A stretch of DNA of 19,799 bases, from contig CAJKAR010000055.1 in the NCBI GenBank assembly GCA_905197955.1, positions 1 through 19,799 on the forward strand. Direction: 5' to 3'. Below are positions 7,064 to 14,674 of the stretch, one piece after another. The DNA comes from an uncultured Lentisphaeria bacterium (GTDB taxonomy: Bacteria; Verrucomicrobiota; Lentisphaeria; Victivallales; UBA1829). Both the position numbers and the translations under genes were made by a program. Within the stretch, counting starts at the first letter, position 1. Each line of letters starts with the position of its first letter. The notes beneath the pieces are model-generated. The model worked only from the letters and a program-made list of their open reading frames with translations, searched no databases and was not told where the DNA came from.

Positions 7064-8101
7064 TTATTTGATTTCCATCATCCAGTTATGGATATCGGGC
7101 AGATCCCCGTGCTGAATGCCGGTCATGTGGTCATAGAGTTTATGGAGGACAGGACCGCAGGTTTCACCGTATTTGAATTCGGTATCGCCCATGACGATCT
7201 TGGAAATCGGAGTGATCACCACGGCGGTTCCGCAGGCGCCGACTTCCGTAAAGTCCGCGAGTTCGGATTTGTGCACCTTCCGCAGTTCGACCTCGATGCC
7301 GAGATCTGCAGCGATCTGCTGAAGCGACATGTTTGTGATGCTGTGCAGAATCGAACGGGAAACCGGCGTAACGTAATGACCTTCCTTCGTAATTGCAAAG
7401 AAGTTGCTCGTACCGAATTCATCGATGAACTCATGTTCTTTCGGATCGAAGAAGAGGGTGATCGGATATCCCTGCATTTTAGCCACCTTGCTCGGTTTGA
7501 GGCTGGCAGCATAGTTCCCGGCGAATTTGACATGTCCGGTTCCTTTCGGAGCGGCGCGGTCGTAATCTTCGATGACAAGAGCTTCCACAGGAGTGATTCC
7601 CCCCTTGTAGTAAGCTCCGACCGGGGTCACAAGGATCAGGAAATCATACATTTTGCTGGGAGCCACACCCACCTGGGCGCCCGTGCCGATCAGCAGCGGA
7701 CGGATATACAGAGCTCCACCGACTCCATAAGGCGGAACATAGTCGATATTATCCTTGACCACCATCTGGATTGCTTCCAGATAGAGCTCCTTCGGGATTT
7801 CAGGAGCAAGCATATAATCTGCGGCCAGATTCATACGCTTGACATTTTCCTCGGGACGGAGGCATCTGACTTTACCATCTTTCTGGCGGAAGCATTTGAG
7901 TCCTTCGAACGCCGCCTGTCCGTAATGAAGACAGGTTGCGGCGATGGACATGGTGATGTAGGGTTCCCTGATGAGAACGGGCGACGACCATTTTCCGTCT
8001 TTCCAGGTGGATCTGACGTAAGAGTTTGTCGGCATGTAGGCAAAGCCCAGCGAGGACCAGTCGATCTGTTTCGGGTCCATTTTTTCCAGTGATTCTGACA
8101 T
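7064..8101 (-). CDS. ilvE: Branched-chain amino acid aminotransferase
   Basis: A class IV PLP-dependent transaminase of 345 residues that interconverts leucine, isoleucine and valine with their 2-oxo acids, using glutamate/2-oxoglutarate, in the cytoplasm. The length and motifs match the longer BCAT type: LHYGQAAFEGLKCFR near the N-terminus, GTGHVKFAGNYAASL with the PLP-binding Lys (about Lys192 from this start), and EVGACGTAVVITPI near the C-terminus. Two starts are possible: ATG at 8101 (MSESLEKMD), with GAGAAAG upstream, or ATG at 8122 (MKDEKVIMS), with almost no SD. I prefer 8101. The gene stands alone with its own terminator and is divergent from pal. Confidence 0.93.
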   Translation of the reverse strand: MSESLEKMDPKQIDWSSLGFAYMPTNSYVRSTWKDGKWSSPVLIREPYITMSIAATCLHYGQAAFEGLKCFRQKDGKVRCLRPEENVKRMNLAADYMLAPEIPKELYLEAIQMVVKDNIDYVPPYGVGGALYIRPLLIGTGAQVGVAPSKMYDFLILVTPVGAYYKGGITPVEALVIEDYDRAAPKGTGHVKFAGNYAASLKPSKVAKMQGYPITLFFDPKEHEFIDEFGTSNFFAITKEGHYVTPVSRSILHSITNMSLQQIAADLGIEVELRKVHKSELADFTEVGACGTAVVITPISKIVMGDTEFKYGETCGPVLHKLYDHMTGIQHGDLPDIHNWMMEIK

Positions 8102-8248
8102 GATAACTTTCTCATCCTTCATTTGTTGAATTGATCATTCATATCGTAATGTAACGGTATATCCCGCTTTTGAAAAGTGAAAAATGAAATCTTTTCGGAA
8201 AAAAAGTAAAAAAAATTGCCGTTTTAGCGTTTGGATGACGGAAATTGA

Positions 8249-8276
8249 TTGAAAAATCAAAAATAATCGCTAAATT
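8249..8276 (+). promoter_or_regulatory. Weak candidate promoter for pal
   Basis: TTGAAA (8249-8254) and TAAATT (8271-8276) are spaced by 16 nt, about 40 nt before the pal start. The match to consensus is partial. The 190-bp divergent region between ilvE and pal (8123-8313) otherwise shows only AT-rich sequence. Confidence 0.35.
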
Positions 8277-8313
8277 GTCAGGGTATGCGAAAACTAACAA
8301 AGAGGAGTTTACC

Positions 8314-8943
8314 ATGTCATTGAAAAAAATGTTCGTCAACGGAATTGCCGCTCTGGCACTCACCTTCGCTGTCACGGGCTGCGGAATCTTCGACTCCAGC
8401 AATGAAAACGAGGAAATGTTCCGGATCAAAAAGGATAAGGCCGGGCAGACCGCTGTCGATTCCGATGCTCTCAAGGGAGCTTCCGGCGATGTCAACACCA
8501 TCGGCGGTGCCGGAGACGGAAACGGTCCCGGAGACTGGTCCAACAATGCTCTCAGCGATGCTCTCAATCCCTATGCCGATTTCGGCACCCCGATTCCGGG
8601 AGTCAATCTGCCGACCGTCTATTTCAGCTTCGACCGCTCCATCATCAGCGCAACGGAAGCTCCGAAACTCGATGAAATCGCCGCCTACCTTCTCAGCAAT
8701 GCCGGAACGGGTGTTGTCATCGAAGGCAACTGCGATGATCGCGGGTCCGATGAGTACAACCGTGCCCTCGGCGAACGCCGTGCCCTCTCCGCAAAGGAAT
8801 ATCTGCTGAACAAAGGCATTGCCGATTCCCGAATCCGGACCATCAGCTACGGCGAGGAACGCCCCGCGGCTCCCAATACGGATGAAGCTGGACGCGCGAA
8901 AAACCGTCGCGATGATTTCGTCGCTGTCAAACTCAGAAAATAA
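8314..8943 (+). CDS. pal: Peptidoglycan-associated lipoprotein (OmpA-like C-terminal domain)
   Basis: A 209-residue outer-membrane lipoprotein that should tether the outer membrane to peptidoglycan as part of the Tol-Pal system. The signal peptide ends in a lipobox (AVTGC), making Cys23 the lipidated residue. A Gly/Asn-rich linker (about 65-95) is followed by the OmpA-like domain, about 95-209: VYFSFDRS at its start, then IEGNCDDRGSDEYNRALGER, containing the Asp and Arg that contact meso-diaminopimelate, then RALSAKEYL. The ATG at 8314 is chosen because AGAGGAG lies 6 nt upstream and the lipobox follows at the right distance; an in-frame start further upstream (8245) would spoil the signal peptide. 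It is monocistronic, with a strong terminator, and no tolA, tolB or tolQR gene is adjacent. Confidence 0.92.
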   Translation: MSLKKMFVNGIAALALTFAVTGCGIFDSSNENEEMFRIKKDKAGQTAVDSDALKGASGDVNTIGGAGDGNGPGDWSNNALSDALNPYADFGTPIPGVNLPTVYFSFDRSIISATEAPKLDEIAAYLLSNAGTGVVIEGNCDDRGSDEYNRALGERRALSAKEYLLNKGIADSRIRTISYGEERPAAPNTDEAGRAKNRRDDFVAVKLRK

Positions 8944-8966
8944 ACCACAGATCGAAACCGATACGG

Positions 8967-8993
8967 CGCCGGGGTCCGCCCCGGCGTTTTTTT
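8967..8993 (+). terminator. Rho-independent terminator of pal
   Basis: An 8-bp GC-rich stem (CGCCGGGG at 8967-8974, CCCCGGCG at 8979-8986) with a 4-nt loop is followed by seven T (8987-8993). The next start codon is at 9001, only 7 nt beyond. Confidence 0.92.
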
Positions 8994-9000
8994 ACAGATT

Positions 9001-9492
9001 ATGAATCCATCCGCAGATGAAATCGCTCAGGCGCTCGGCCTGGAGAAACATGCCGAAGGAGGCATGTTCCGGGAACTCTTCCGTTCCGTCGTCAGAACTC
9101 ATGCAACAAAACAGCGCCGTGCCGCGACAAGCATCTTCTACATGCTCCGCGGAAACGAGATCTCCCGCTGGCACATGGTGAAATCTGATGAGATCTGGAT
9201 GTATCATGCCGGCTCCCCCGCCGTTCAACTGCTTCTGCTTCCCGATGGAACTTTTGAGGAACGGATTGTCGGTCCGGATGTCCTCGGCGGCGAGTTTCCC
9301 CAGAGTCTGATCCCCGCATGGACGTGGCAGAGCACGGTTCTTCTGGACCGATCCGAGCAGAGCTGGGGACTCTTCGGCGCAGTGGTCTGCCCCGGATTCG
9401 AATACCAGGATTATGTGGAAGGCTCTGCGGAAGAGCTCATCAAACAGTATCCTGAAGCCAAAGACCGCATTCTGGAACTCGGTCTTGCATGA
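9001..9492 (+). CDS. Cupin domain protein (DUF985 / Cupin_5 family)
   Basis: A 163-residue small cytoplasmic beta-barrel protein. It closely follows the DUF985 pattern: a start of the NPSADEIAQALGL type, EGGMFRELFRS, SIFYMLRGNEISRWHMVKSD, EIWMYHAG, then PQSLIPAWTWQ, VVCPGFEYQDY and an acidic C-terminal helix. The family has a cupin fold with a likely ligand or metal pocket, but its reaction is not established. The start at 9001 matches the family N-terminus, yet it has no SD and lies 7 nt after the pal terminator; an internal ATG at 9064 has AAGGAGG 1 nt away but would remove conserved residues. It is first in a run of five plus-strand genes ending with leuS. Confidence 0.88.
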   Translation: MNPSADEIAQALGLEKHAEGGMFRELFRSVVRTHATKQRRAATSIFYMLRGNEISRWHMVKSDEIWMYHAGSPAVQLLLLPDGTFEERIVGPDVLGGEFPQSLIPAWTWQSTVLLDRSEQSWGLFGAVVCPGFEYQDYVEGSAEELIKQYPEAKDRILELGLA

Positions 9493-9516
9493 CCACTCAG
9501 CAACAAGAGAGAGAAT

Positions 9517-10245
9517 ATGAAAAAAACGGATTATATTGGAATCGCATTTCTGGTTCTTCTGGCACTGCTCGTTGTATTTTTCCCGGTCAACCACACCATT
9601 CTGACAGGACTCTCCAGGAACGGCGGCATCTTCGACGGTTCGTTTGAATGGACCGGTTTCACCCTGAAAGGACTTGATCAGTTCGGAAATGTCACCAAAG
9701 CGGCGCCCTATCTGATGGGTTTTCTGAAATTTGCTCTTCTGGCAATGTTCGGGGAGATGGTCAAGAACCGGATCAAAACGGGATTCTGGCATACGGATCT
9801 TTTTTTCATCCGTGTGATTACGTGGGGTGTCTTCGGGATGATTATGACGATCGCCTTTGCGCTGTTTGCAGGAGGAGTCGCAAGCGTTATGGGAACTCCG
9901 CTCTGGTTCGGCGGAAAGGATATGGGAGAGTTCGGAAACAAGCTGATCTTTGCGCTCTCGACTTCGTTCTGGATGAACCTGATCTTCGCGTATCCGATGA
10001 TGCTCGGGCATGAGTGGTTCAACGTGGTGTTTGCAAAACGCAGATTTGTCGGAGGAACCGAGTTCCTCGGGCTGATCGACAAACATGCCTGGGGATCCTT
10101 TATTCCGAAAACGATAGTCTATTTCTGGCTTCCCGCGCATACGGTCACGTTTCTGCTTCCGGCGGAATACCGCGTGCTGATGGGGGCGTTCCTGAGCATG
10201 GCGCTCGGATTCTTCCTGACGATCCGGTCTGTTAAAAAATCTTAA
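9517..10245 (+). CDS. Multi-pass inner-membrane protein, possibly Mpv17/PMP22-like
   Basis: A 242-residue protein with about five to six hydrophobic segments: about 7-26, 62-82, 95-127, 145-166 and one or two between 190 and 238. It lies 24 nt after the cupin gene; AGAGAGA precedes the ATG. The C-terminal part, from DKHAWGSFIPKTIVYFWLP to the RVLMGAFLSMALGFFL segment, recalls the W-P...NF...P..yRV layout of Mpv17/PMP22 family proteins, which form small membrane channels in eukaryotic organelles and have scattered bacterial relatives. This resemblance is by eye and would need a profile search. No transporter or enzymatic motif is visible. Its position before paaK might mean it handles an organic acid, but that is speculative. 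Confidence 0.75.
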   Translation: MKKTDYIGIAFLVLLALLVVFFPVNHTILTGLSRNGGIFDGSFEWTGFTLKGLDQFGNVTKAAPYLMGFLKFALLAMFGEMVKNRIKTGFWHTDLFFIRVITWGVFGMIMTIAFALFAGGVASVMGTPLWFGGKDMGEFGNKLIFALSTSFWMNLIFAYPMMLGHEWFNVVFAKRRFVGGTEFLGLIDKHAWGSFIPKTIVYFWLPAHTVTFLLPAEYRVLMGAFLSMALGFFLTIRSVKKS

Positions 10246-10269
10246 TTTCATATAGAAAAGGTGCAAATC

Positions 10270-11586
10270 ATGGAAACGGAATTCTGGCAGAAAGACATCG
10301 AACTGATGAACCGGAAGGATTTGGAAGCCTTCCAGCTCGGATGTCTCAAGAAAACACTCAAACAGGCGGCGAAGTCGCCTTTCTATGCGCCGATCCTGAC
10401 GGAAAAGGTCATCGATTCGATCAAGACTCTGAAAGACATCGAACGTCTTCCGCTTGTTGAAAAGCAGACCCTCCGGGATCACTTCCCCTATGGATTTCTC
10501 GCTGCGCCGATGAAAGATATTGTCCGTCTGCACTCCTCCTCCGGGACCACCGGCACGCCGACCGTGGTGTTTCATACGCAGCACGATCTTGATGTCTGGA
10601 CAAACATGACCGCCCGTTCCGCCTTCATGGCGGGAGCGCGCCCGACCGATGTTTTCCAGAACATCATGGGATACGGACTCTTCACCGGCGGACTCGGATT
10701 CCATTACGGAATGGAAAAACTCGGAGCACTCGTCATTCCAAGCGCAGCGGGCAACTCCAAACGTCAGATCTGGTTCATGAAGACCTTCGGGACAACCGTC
10801 TGCCACATTCTTCCGAGCTACTCGATGCGTCTTCTGAGCTTCTTCCCCGAATGCGGACTCGATCCGAAAAAAGATCTGAAACTGCGAATCTTCTTCGCCG
10901 GAGCGGAACCGTATTCCAATGCATTCCGGCATCAGATCGAGGAATCGTTCGGCGTCGAGGTCTACAACTCCTATGGACTTTCCGAGATGTGCGGTCCCGG
11001 ACTCGCCTTTGAGTGCCGCGAACGCAATGACGGACTTCATCTCTGGGAGGATCAGTACCTTATGGAAATCATCGATCCGGAAACCGGCGAGGTTCTGCCG
11101 GAAGGCGAGGAAGGAGAACTTGTCCTTACCTCCCTCCAGCGCGAAGCCATGCCGCTGATCCGCTACCGCACCCATGACCTGACACGTATCATTCCGGAGC
11201 CCTGTCCCTGCGGGAGAACTCATCGGAGAATCGCACGCATGAAGGGGCGTTCCGACGATATGCTCATCATCAACGGCGTCAACATCTTCCCGCAGCAGAT
11301 CGAAAAAGCGATTCTGACTGTGCCGGAAATCGGCGCGCATTATATCATCGAAATCACGAAGGAAAGTCTTCTTGACCGCATTCACGTCAAAGTGGAAGTC
11401 AATCCGAACTACTTCACCGGCTCGCTGGAAGCGATGGATGCCATCCGGAAAAAGGTCATCGACGCGCTCAAGACCGAACTCGGAGTCAATCCGCGGGTCG
11501 AACTGGTTGCGCCGAACTCGCTGCCAGTCAACGAGGGCAAAGCCAAACGAGTCTTCGACCTCCGCGAGAAGGACTACGCAAAATAA
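10270..11586 (+). CDS. paaK: Phenylacetate-CoA ligase-type acyl-adenylate enzyme
   Basis: A 438-residue ATP-dependent ligase that activates phenylacetate or a related aryl acid to its CoA thioester. It has the adenylate-forming P-loop SSSGTTGTPT, then YGLSEMCGPG (ATP/AMP contact), RYRTHDL, the CPCGRTH cysteine-containing loop common in PaaK proteins, and the C-terminal lysine region VNEGKAKRVFDLRE. Its length is usual for PaaK. The frame can be extended to GTG at 10261, but that GTG is part of the AAAGGTG Shine-Dalgarno 6 nt before ATG 10270, so the ATG is preferred. No other phenylacetate-degradation gene and no indolepyruvate oxidoreductase is in the window. In anaerobes, stand-alone PaaK often serves aromatic amino-acid fermentation; that role is inference. 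Confidence 0.9.
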   Translation: METEFWQKDIELMNRKDLEAFQLGCLKKTLKQAAKSPFYAPILTEKVIDSIKTLKDIERLPLVEKQTLRDHFPYGFLAAPMKDIVRLHSSSGTTGTPTVVFHTQHDLDVWTNMTARSAFMAGARPTDVFQNIMGYGLFTGGLGFHYGMEKLGALVIPSAAGNSKRQIWFMKTFGTTVCHILPSYSMRLLSFFPECGLDPKKDLKLRIFFAGAEPYSNAFRHQIEESFGVEVYNSYGLSEMCGPGLAFECRERNDGLHLWEDQYLMEIIDPETGEVLPEGEEGELVLTSLQREAMPLIRYRTHDLTRIIPEPCPCGRTHRRIARMKGRSDDMLIINGVNIFPQQIEKAILTVPEIGAHYIIEITKESLLDRIHVKVEVNPNYFTGSLEAMDAIRKKVIDALKTELGVNPRVELVAPNSLPVNEGKAKRVFDLREKDYAK

Positions 11587-11601
11587 GCGACGGCTTTTCT
11601 T

Positions 11602-11892
11602 ATGGACAGAATCAAATTCACGGAACAGGAAAAGAAAATTCTCGGACGCAGCGGCGATTTCCGGGTGCTCCGGCGCTATCGGGAATCCGCCATTGCAGTT
11701 TCGCTGCTGTTCTGTCTGCTCTTTCTCGGAATCGGCATTGCTTCGCAGAGCTGGATCCCGCTCTGCGTCTGTGCCGTTCTCTATGCGCTTCTCACCATGG
11801 CGGAGAAACTCGCCTACGCTCATGCGCTCGCGGGCTATAAAAGCATCATCGTGAAACTTGCAAAACGACTGAACGAACTCAAACAAAAATAA
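11602..11892 (+). CDS. Hypothetical 96-residue protein with two membrane segments
   Basis: This gene sits 15 nt after paaK and 21 nt before leuS. The protein has a charged N-terminus (about 1-28), two adjacent hydrophobic helices (about 30-48 and 50-66), and a basic tail ending in LAKRLNELKQK. It is likely a helical-hairpin inner-membrane protein with both ends in the cytoplasm. No Shine-Dalgarno is evident, so it may rely on coupling to paaK. Codon usage resembles its neighbours. I do not recognise the family. Confidence 0.75.
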   Translation: MDRIKFTEQEKKILGRSGDFRVLRRYRESAIAVSLLFCLLFLGIGIASQSWIPLCVCAVLYALLTMAEKLAYAHALAGYKSIIVKLAKRLNELKQK

Positions 11893-11913
11893 ATCTTTCA
11901 AGGATACGGACTT

Positions 11914-14481
11914 ATGGAAAACAGAGAATACGATTTTTCCGCCATCGAAAAGAAGTGGCAGAAATACTGGGAGGACAACAAGACTTTCAAAGCCGAAGAC
12001 ATCAGCGACAAAAAGAAGCTCTATGTCCTCGACATGTTCCCCTACCCCAGCGGAGCCGGACTGCACGTCGGCCATCCCGAAGGCTACACCGCCACCGACA
12101 TCTTCTGCCGTTACAAGCGCATGCGCGGCTTCAATGTTCTCCATCCGATGGGATGGGATGCCTTCGGCCTGCCCGCGGAACAGTATGCCGTCGAAACCGG
12201 TACTCATCCGTCCATCACCACAAAAAAGAATGTCGAAACATTCAAGCGGCAGATCAAGTCCCTCGGCTTCAGCTACGACTGGGACCGCGAAATCAACACA
12301 ACCGATCCGAAATACTATCGCTGGACCCAGTGGATTTTCCTCCAGCTCTATAAAAAAGGACTCGCCTATGTGGATGAGGTCCCTGTGAACTGGTGCCCCG
12401 CCCTCGGAACCGTTCTTGCTAACGAGGAGGTTATCGACGGCAGAAGCGAACGCGGAAATCATCCGGTCATCCGCAAGCCCATGCGTCAGTGGATGCTGAA
12501 GATCACAGACTACGCCGAACGCCTCCTCGCCGATCTCGACCAGCTCGACTGGCCCGAAGGAATCAAGGAGATGCAGCGCAACTGGATCGGCAAATCCGAA
12601 GGAGCGGAGGTCATCTTCAAAATCGACGGAACGGATAAAACTGTCACAGTCTTCACCACACGTCCCGATACGCTGTTCGGAGCGACCTATCTGGTGCTCT
12701 CGCCGGAACATGAACTTGTCAATGTCATCACGACGCCGGAACAGCGTGCCGCTGTCGAGGAATATCAGCGGAAAGCCTCGCTCAAAAGCGACCTCGAACG
12801 TACCGATCTCAACAAGGACAAGACCGGAGCTTTCACGGGAGCCTATGCGGTCAATCCCGTCAACGGAGAGAAACTCCCGATCTGGATTTCCGACTACGTT
12901 CTCTCCTCCTACGGAACGGGCGCGATCATGGCGGTCCCTGCGCACGATACACGCGACTTTGATTTCGCGGTCAAATTCCATCTTCCGATCAAGTGCATCA
13001 TCGAACCGACCGCGGCGGATGCGGCGGCGGCAAAACTGGATCTGAACGACATCCTCGCCGGAAAGGTCTGCTGGACCGGCGACGGCGTCAGCTTCCACTC
13101 CGCCAACAACGAAGGACTCGTACTCAACGGCATGCATGTCAAGGAGGCGAAAGCCGCCACAATCGCATGGCTCTCGGAGCGCGGCGCCGGAAAACGCACG
13201 GTCAACTACAAGCTCCGCGACTGGCTGTTCAGCCGTCAGCGCTACTGGGGAGAGCCCTTCCCCGTCATTCACATGGAGGATGGTTCCATCCGTCTTGTCG
13301 ACGAAAAGGATCTTCCGGTCACCCTGCCCCCGCTGGACGACTTCAAGCCGGCCGGAACAGGCGAATCCCCGCTCGCCAAAGCGGAGGAGTGGCTCGACTA
13401 CACCGATCCGGTCACCGGAATGAAGGGACGGCGCGAAACAAACACCATGCCGCAGTGGGCGGGATCCTGCTGGTACTATCTGCGCTACATTGATCCGCAC
13501 AACGACAAACAGTTCATCGATCCGGAAAAGGAGAAATACTGGATGCCGGTCGATCTCTATGTCGGCGGAGCGGAACATGCGGTGCTCCATCTGCTCTACG
13601 CCCGTTTCTGGCACAAAGTGCTGTACGATATCGGTGCGGTCTCCACACCGGAACCGTTCCACAAGCTTGTCAATCAGGGAATGATCCTCGGAATTTCCTA
13701 CAAGGATTCCCGCGGAGCGCTCGTCCCGATGGACAAAGTGGTCAAGGGAGAAAACGGACCCGTGCACAAGGAAACGGGCGAAAAGCTCGTCGAATTCCCG
13801 GCCAAGATGTCGAAATCGCTGAAAAATGTGGTCAACCCCGATGACGTCGTCCGCGACTACGGCGCCGATTCCATGCGTCTTTATGAAATGTTCATGGGCC
13901 CCCTGGAAGCGGTCAAACCGTGGAGCACGCAGGGCGTGGAAGGGGTCTTCCGCTTCCTCAAACGCTCCTGGAAGATGATCGCGCAGACCGAAATCGACGA
14001 TCAGGCGAAGATGACCCCCGCGCAGGAAAAACTCCTCCATGCCACGATCAAAAAGGTCACGGAGGATACCGAGACGCTGAACTTCAATACCGCCATCAGT
14101 CAGATGATGATCTTCCTGAACGAATTCTCCAAACTGGACAAAATGCCGCGGGAAGCGGCGGAAGCGTATGTCAAACTGCTCTCGCCGTACGCCCCGCACA
14201 TCGCGGAGGAGATGTGGGAGATTCTCGGAAACAAGGCACCGGTCTCGCTTGCTCCGTGGCCCGAATTCGATCCGGCAAAACTCGTCGAAAACGAAGTCGA
14301 AATCCTGATTCAGATTCAGGGCCGGCCGCGCGCACGCGTCATGATGCCTGCCGATGCAGATGCGAAAAAAATGGAAGAACTCGCATTCGCCGATCCGACC
14401 ATCAAAGCCGCTCTCGAAGGAAAACAGATCATCAAGGTTGTCTGCGTTCCCAAACGCATCGTCAACATCGTGGCAAAGTAA
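11914..14481 (+). CDS. leuS: Leucyl-tRNA synthetase
   Basis: A class Ia aminoacyl-tRNA synthetase of 855 residues, the normal bacterial length, that charges tRNA-Leu with leucine in the cytoplasm. The HIGH signature appears as HVGH in YPSGAGLHVGHPEGY (about residues 44-58), and the KMSKS signature as AKMSKSLKN (Lys631-Ser635). The CP1 editing domain is present (TTRPDTLFGATYL near 250; GTGAIMAVPAHD near 335), so post-transfer proofreading should be intact. The leucine-specific segment includes NTMPQWAGSCWYYLRYIDP. AAGGA lies upstream of the ATG. It is the last gene of the cupin-to-leuS run and is followed by a terminator. Confidence 0.98.
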   Translation: MENREYDFSAIEKKWQKYWEDNKTFKAEDISDKKKLYVLDMFPYPSGAGLHVGHPEGYTATDIFCRYKRMRGFNVLHPMGWDAFGLPAEQYAVETGTHPSITTKKNVETFKRQIKSLGFSYDWDREINTTDPKYYRWTQWIFLQLYKKGLAYVDEVPVNWCPALGTVLANEEVIDGRSERGNHPVIRKPMRQWMLKITDYAERLLADLDQLDWPEGIKEMQRNWIGKSEGAEVIFKIDGTDKTVTVFTTRPDTLFGATYLVLSPEHELVNVITTPEQRAAVEEYQRKASLKSDLERTDLNKDKTGAFTGAYAVNPVNGEKLPIWISDYVLSSYGTGAIMAVPAHDTRDFDFAVKFHLPIKCIIEPTAADAAAAKLDLNDILAGKVCWTGDGVSFHSANNEGLVLNGMHVKEAKAATIAWLSERGAGKRTVNYKLRDWLFSRQRYWGEPFPVIHMEDGSIRLVDEKDLPVTLPPLDDFKPAGTGESPLAKAEEWLDYTDPVTGMKGRRETNTMPQWAGSCWYYLRYIDPHNDKQFIDPEKEKYWMPVDLYVGGAEHAVLHLLYARFWHKVLYDIGAVSTPEPFHKLVNQGMILGISYKDSRGALVPMDKVVKGENGPVHKETGEKLVEFPAKMSKSLKNVVNPDDVVRDYGADSMRLYEMFMGPLEAVKPWSTQGVEGVFRFLKRSWKMIAQTEIDDQAKMTPAQEKLLHATIKKVTEDTETLNFNTAISQMMIFLNEFSKLDKMPREAAEAYVKLLSPYAPHIAEEMWEILGNKAPVSLAPWPEFDPAKLVENEVEILIQIQGRPRARVMMPADADAKKMEELAFADPTIKAALEGKQIIKVVCVPKRIVNIVAK

Positions 14482-14505
14482 TCCATCGCCAACGGAACAC
14501 ATCAG

Positions 14506-14540
14506 GGGATTTCCTCCGCTCAGGACGGAAATCCCTTTTT
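14506..14540 (+). terminator. Rho-independent terminator of the leuS operon
   Basis: A 9-bp stem (GGGATTTCC at 14506-14514, GGAAATCCC at 14527-14535) with a 12-nt loop is followed by TTTTT and a further CTTT. It lies 25 nt after the leuS stop and separates leuS from operon 2. Confidence 0.88.
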
Positions 14541-14566
14541 CTTTATCCAGATTCTCGCATTCTTTT

Positions 14567-14600
14567 ATTTTCGTAAAAACAAAATAAAATTTACGAAAAT
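14567..14600. promoter_or_regulatory. Inverted pair of CG-centred regulator sites upstream of operon 2
   Basis: ATTTTCGTAAA (14567-14577) and its exact reverse complement TTTACGAAAAT (14590-14600) are separated by 12 bp of A-rich DNA. Each is itself nearly palindromic around CG, as LacI-family operators are. The CG centres are 22 bp apart, close to two helical turns. They lie upstream of the -35 box, at about -77 and -55 from the predicted start, a position more usual for activation or loop-assisted repression than for simple blocking. Confidence 0.6.
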
Positions 14601-14614
14601 TTTCTTATTTTCTA

Positions 14615-14642
14615 TTGACTTTGCCCGTTTTTCCGATATAAT
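14615..14642 (+). promoter_or_regulatory. Sigma70 promoter of operon 2
   Basis: TTGACT (14615-14620) and a perfect TATAAT (14637-14642) are separated by 16 nt. Transcription should start near 14649, giving a 26-nt leader to the preferred lacI ATG at 14675. The promoter would read lacI, pseudopilin and glycosidase. Confidence 0.85.
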
Positions 14643-14674
14643 TTAAAGAGAAAACAATGAAGGATTATGAAGAT

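Noticed and set aside
10261..10269. GTG at 10261 as the start of paaK.
   Set aside because: The GTG belongs to the AAAGGTG Shine-Dalgarno of the ATG at 10270.
8992..14502. A 1836-codon open frame on the minus strand.
   Set aside because: It is exactly antisense and in register with five recognisable genes, including leuS and paaK; its translation has low-complexity, His/Arg/Phe/Asp-rich composition with no domain. It is explained by avoidance of TTA, CTA and TCA codons in the real genes.
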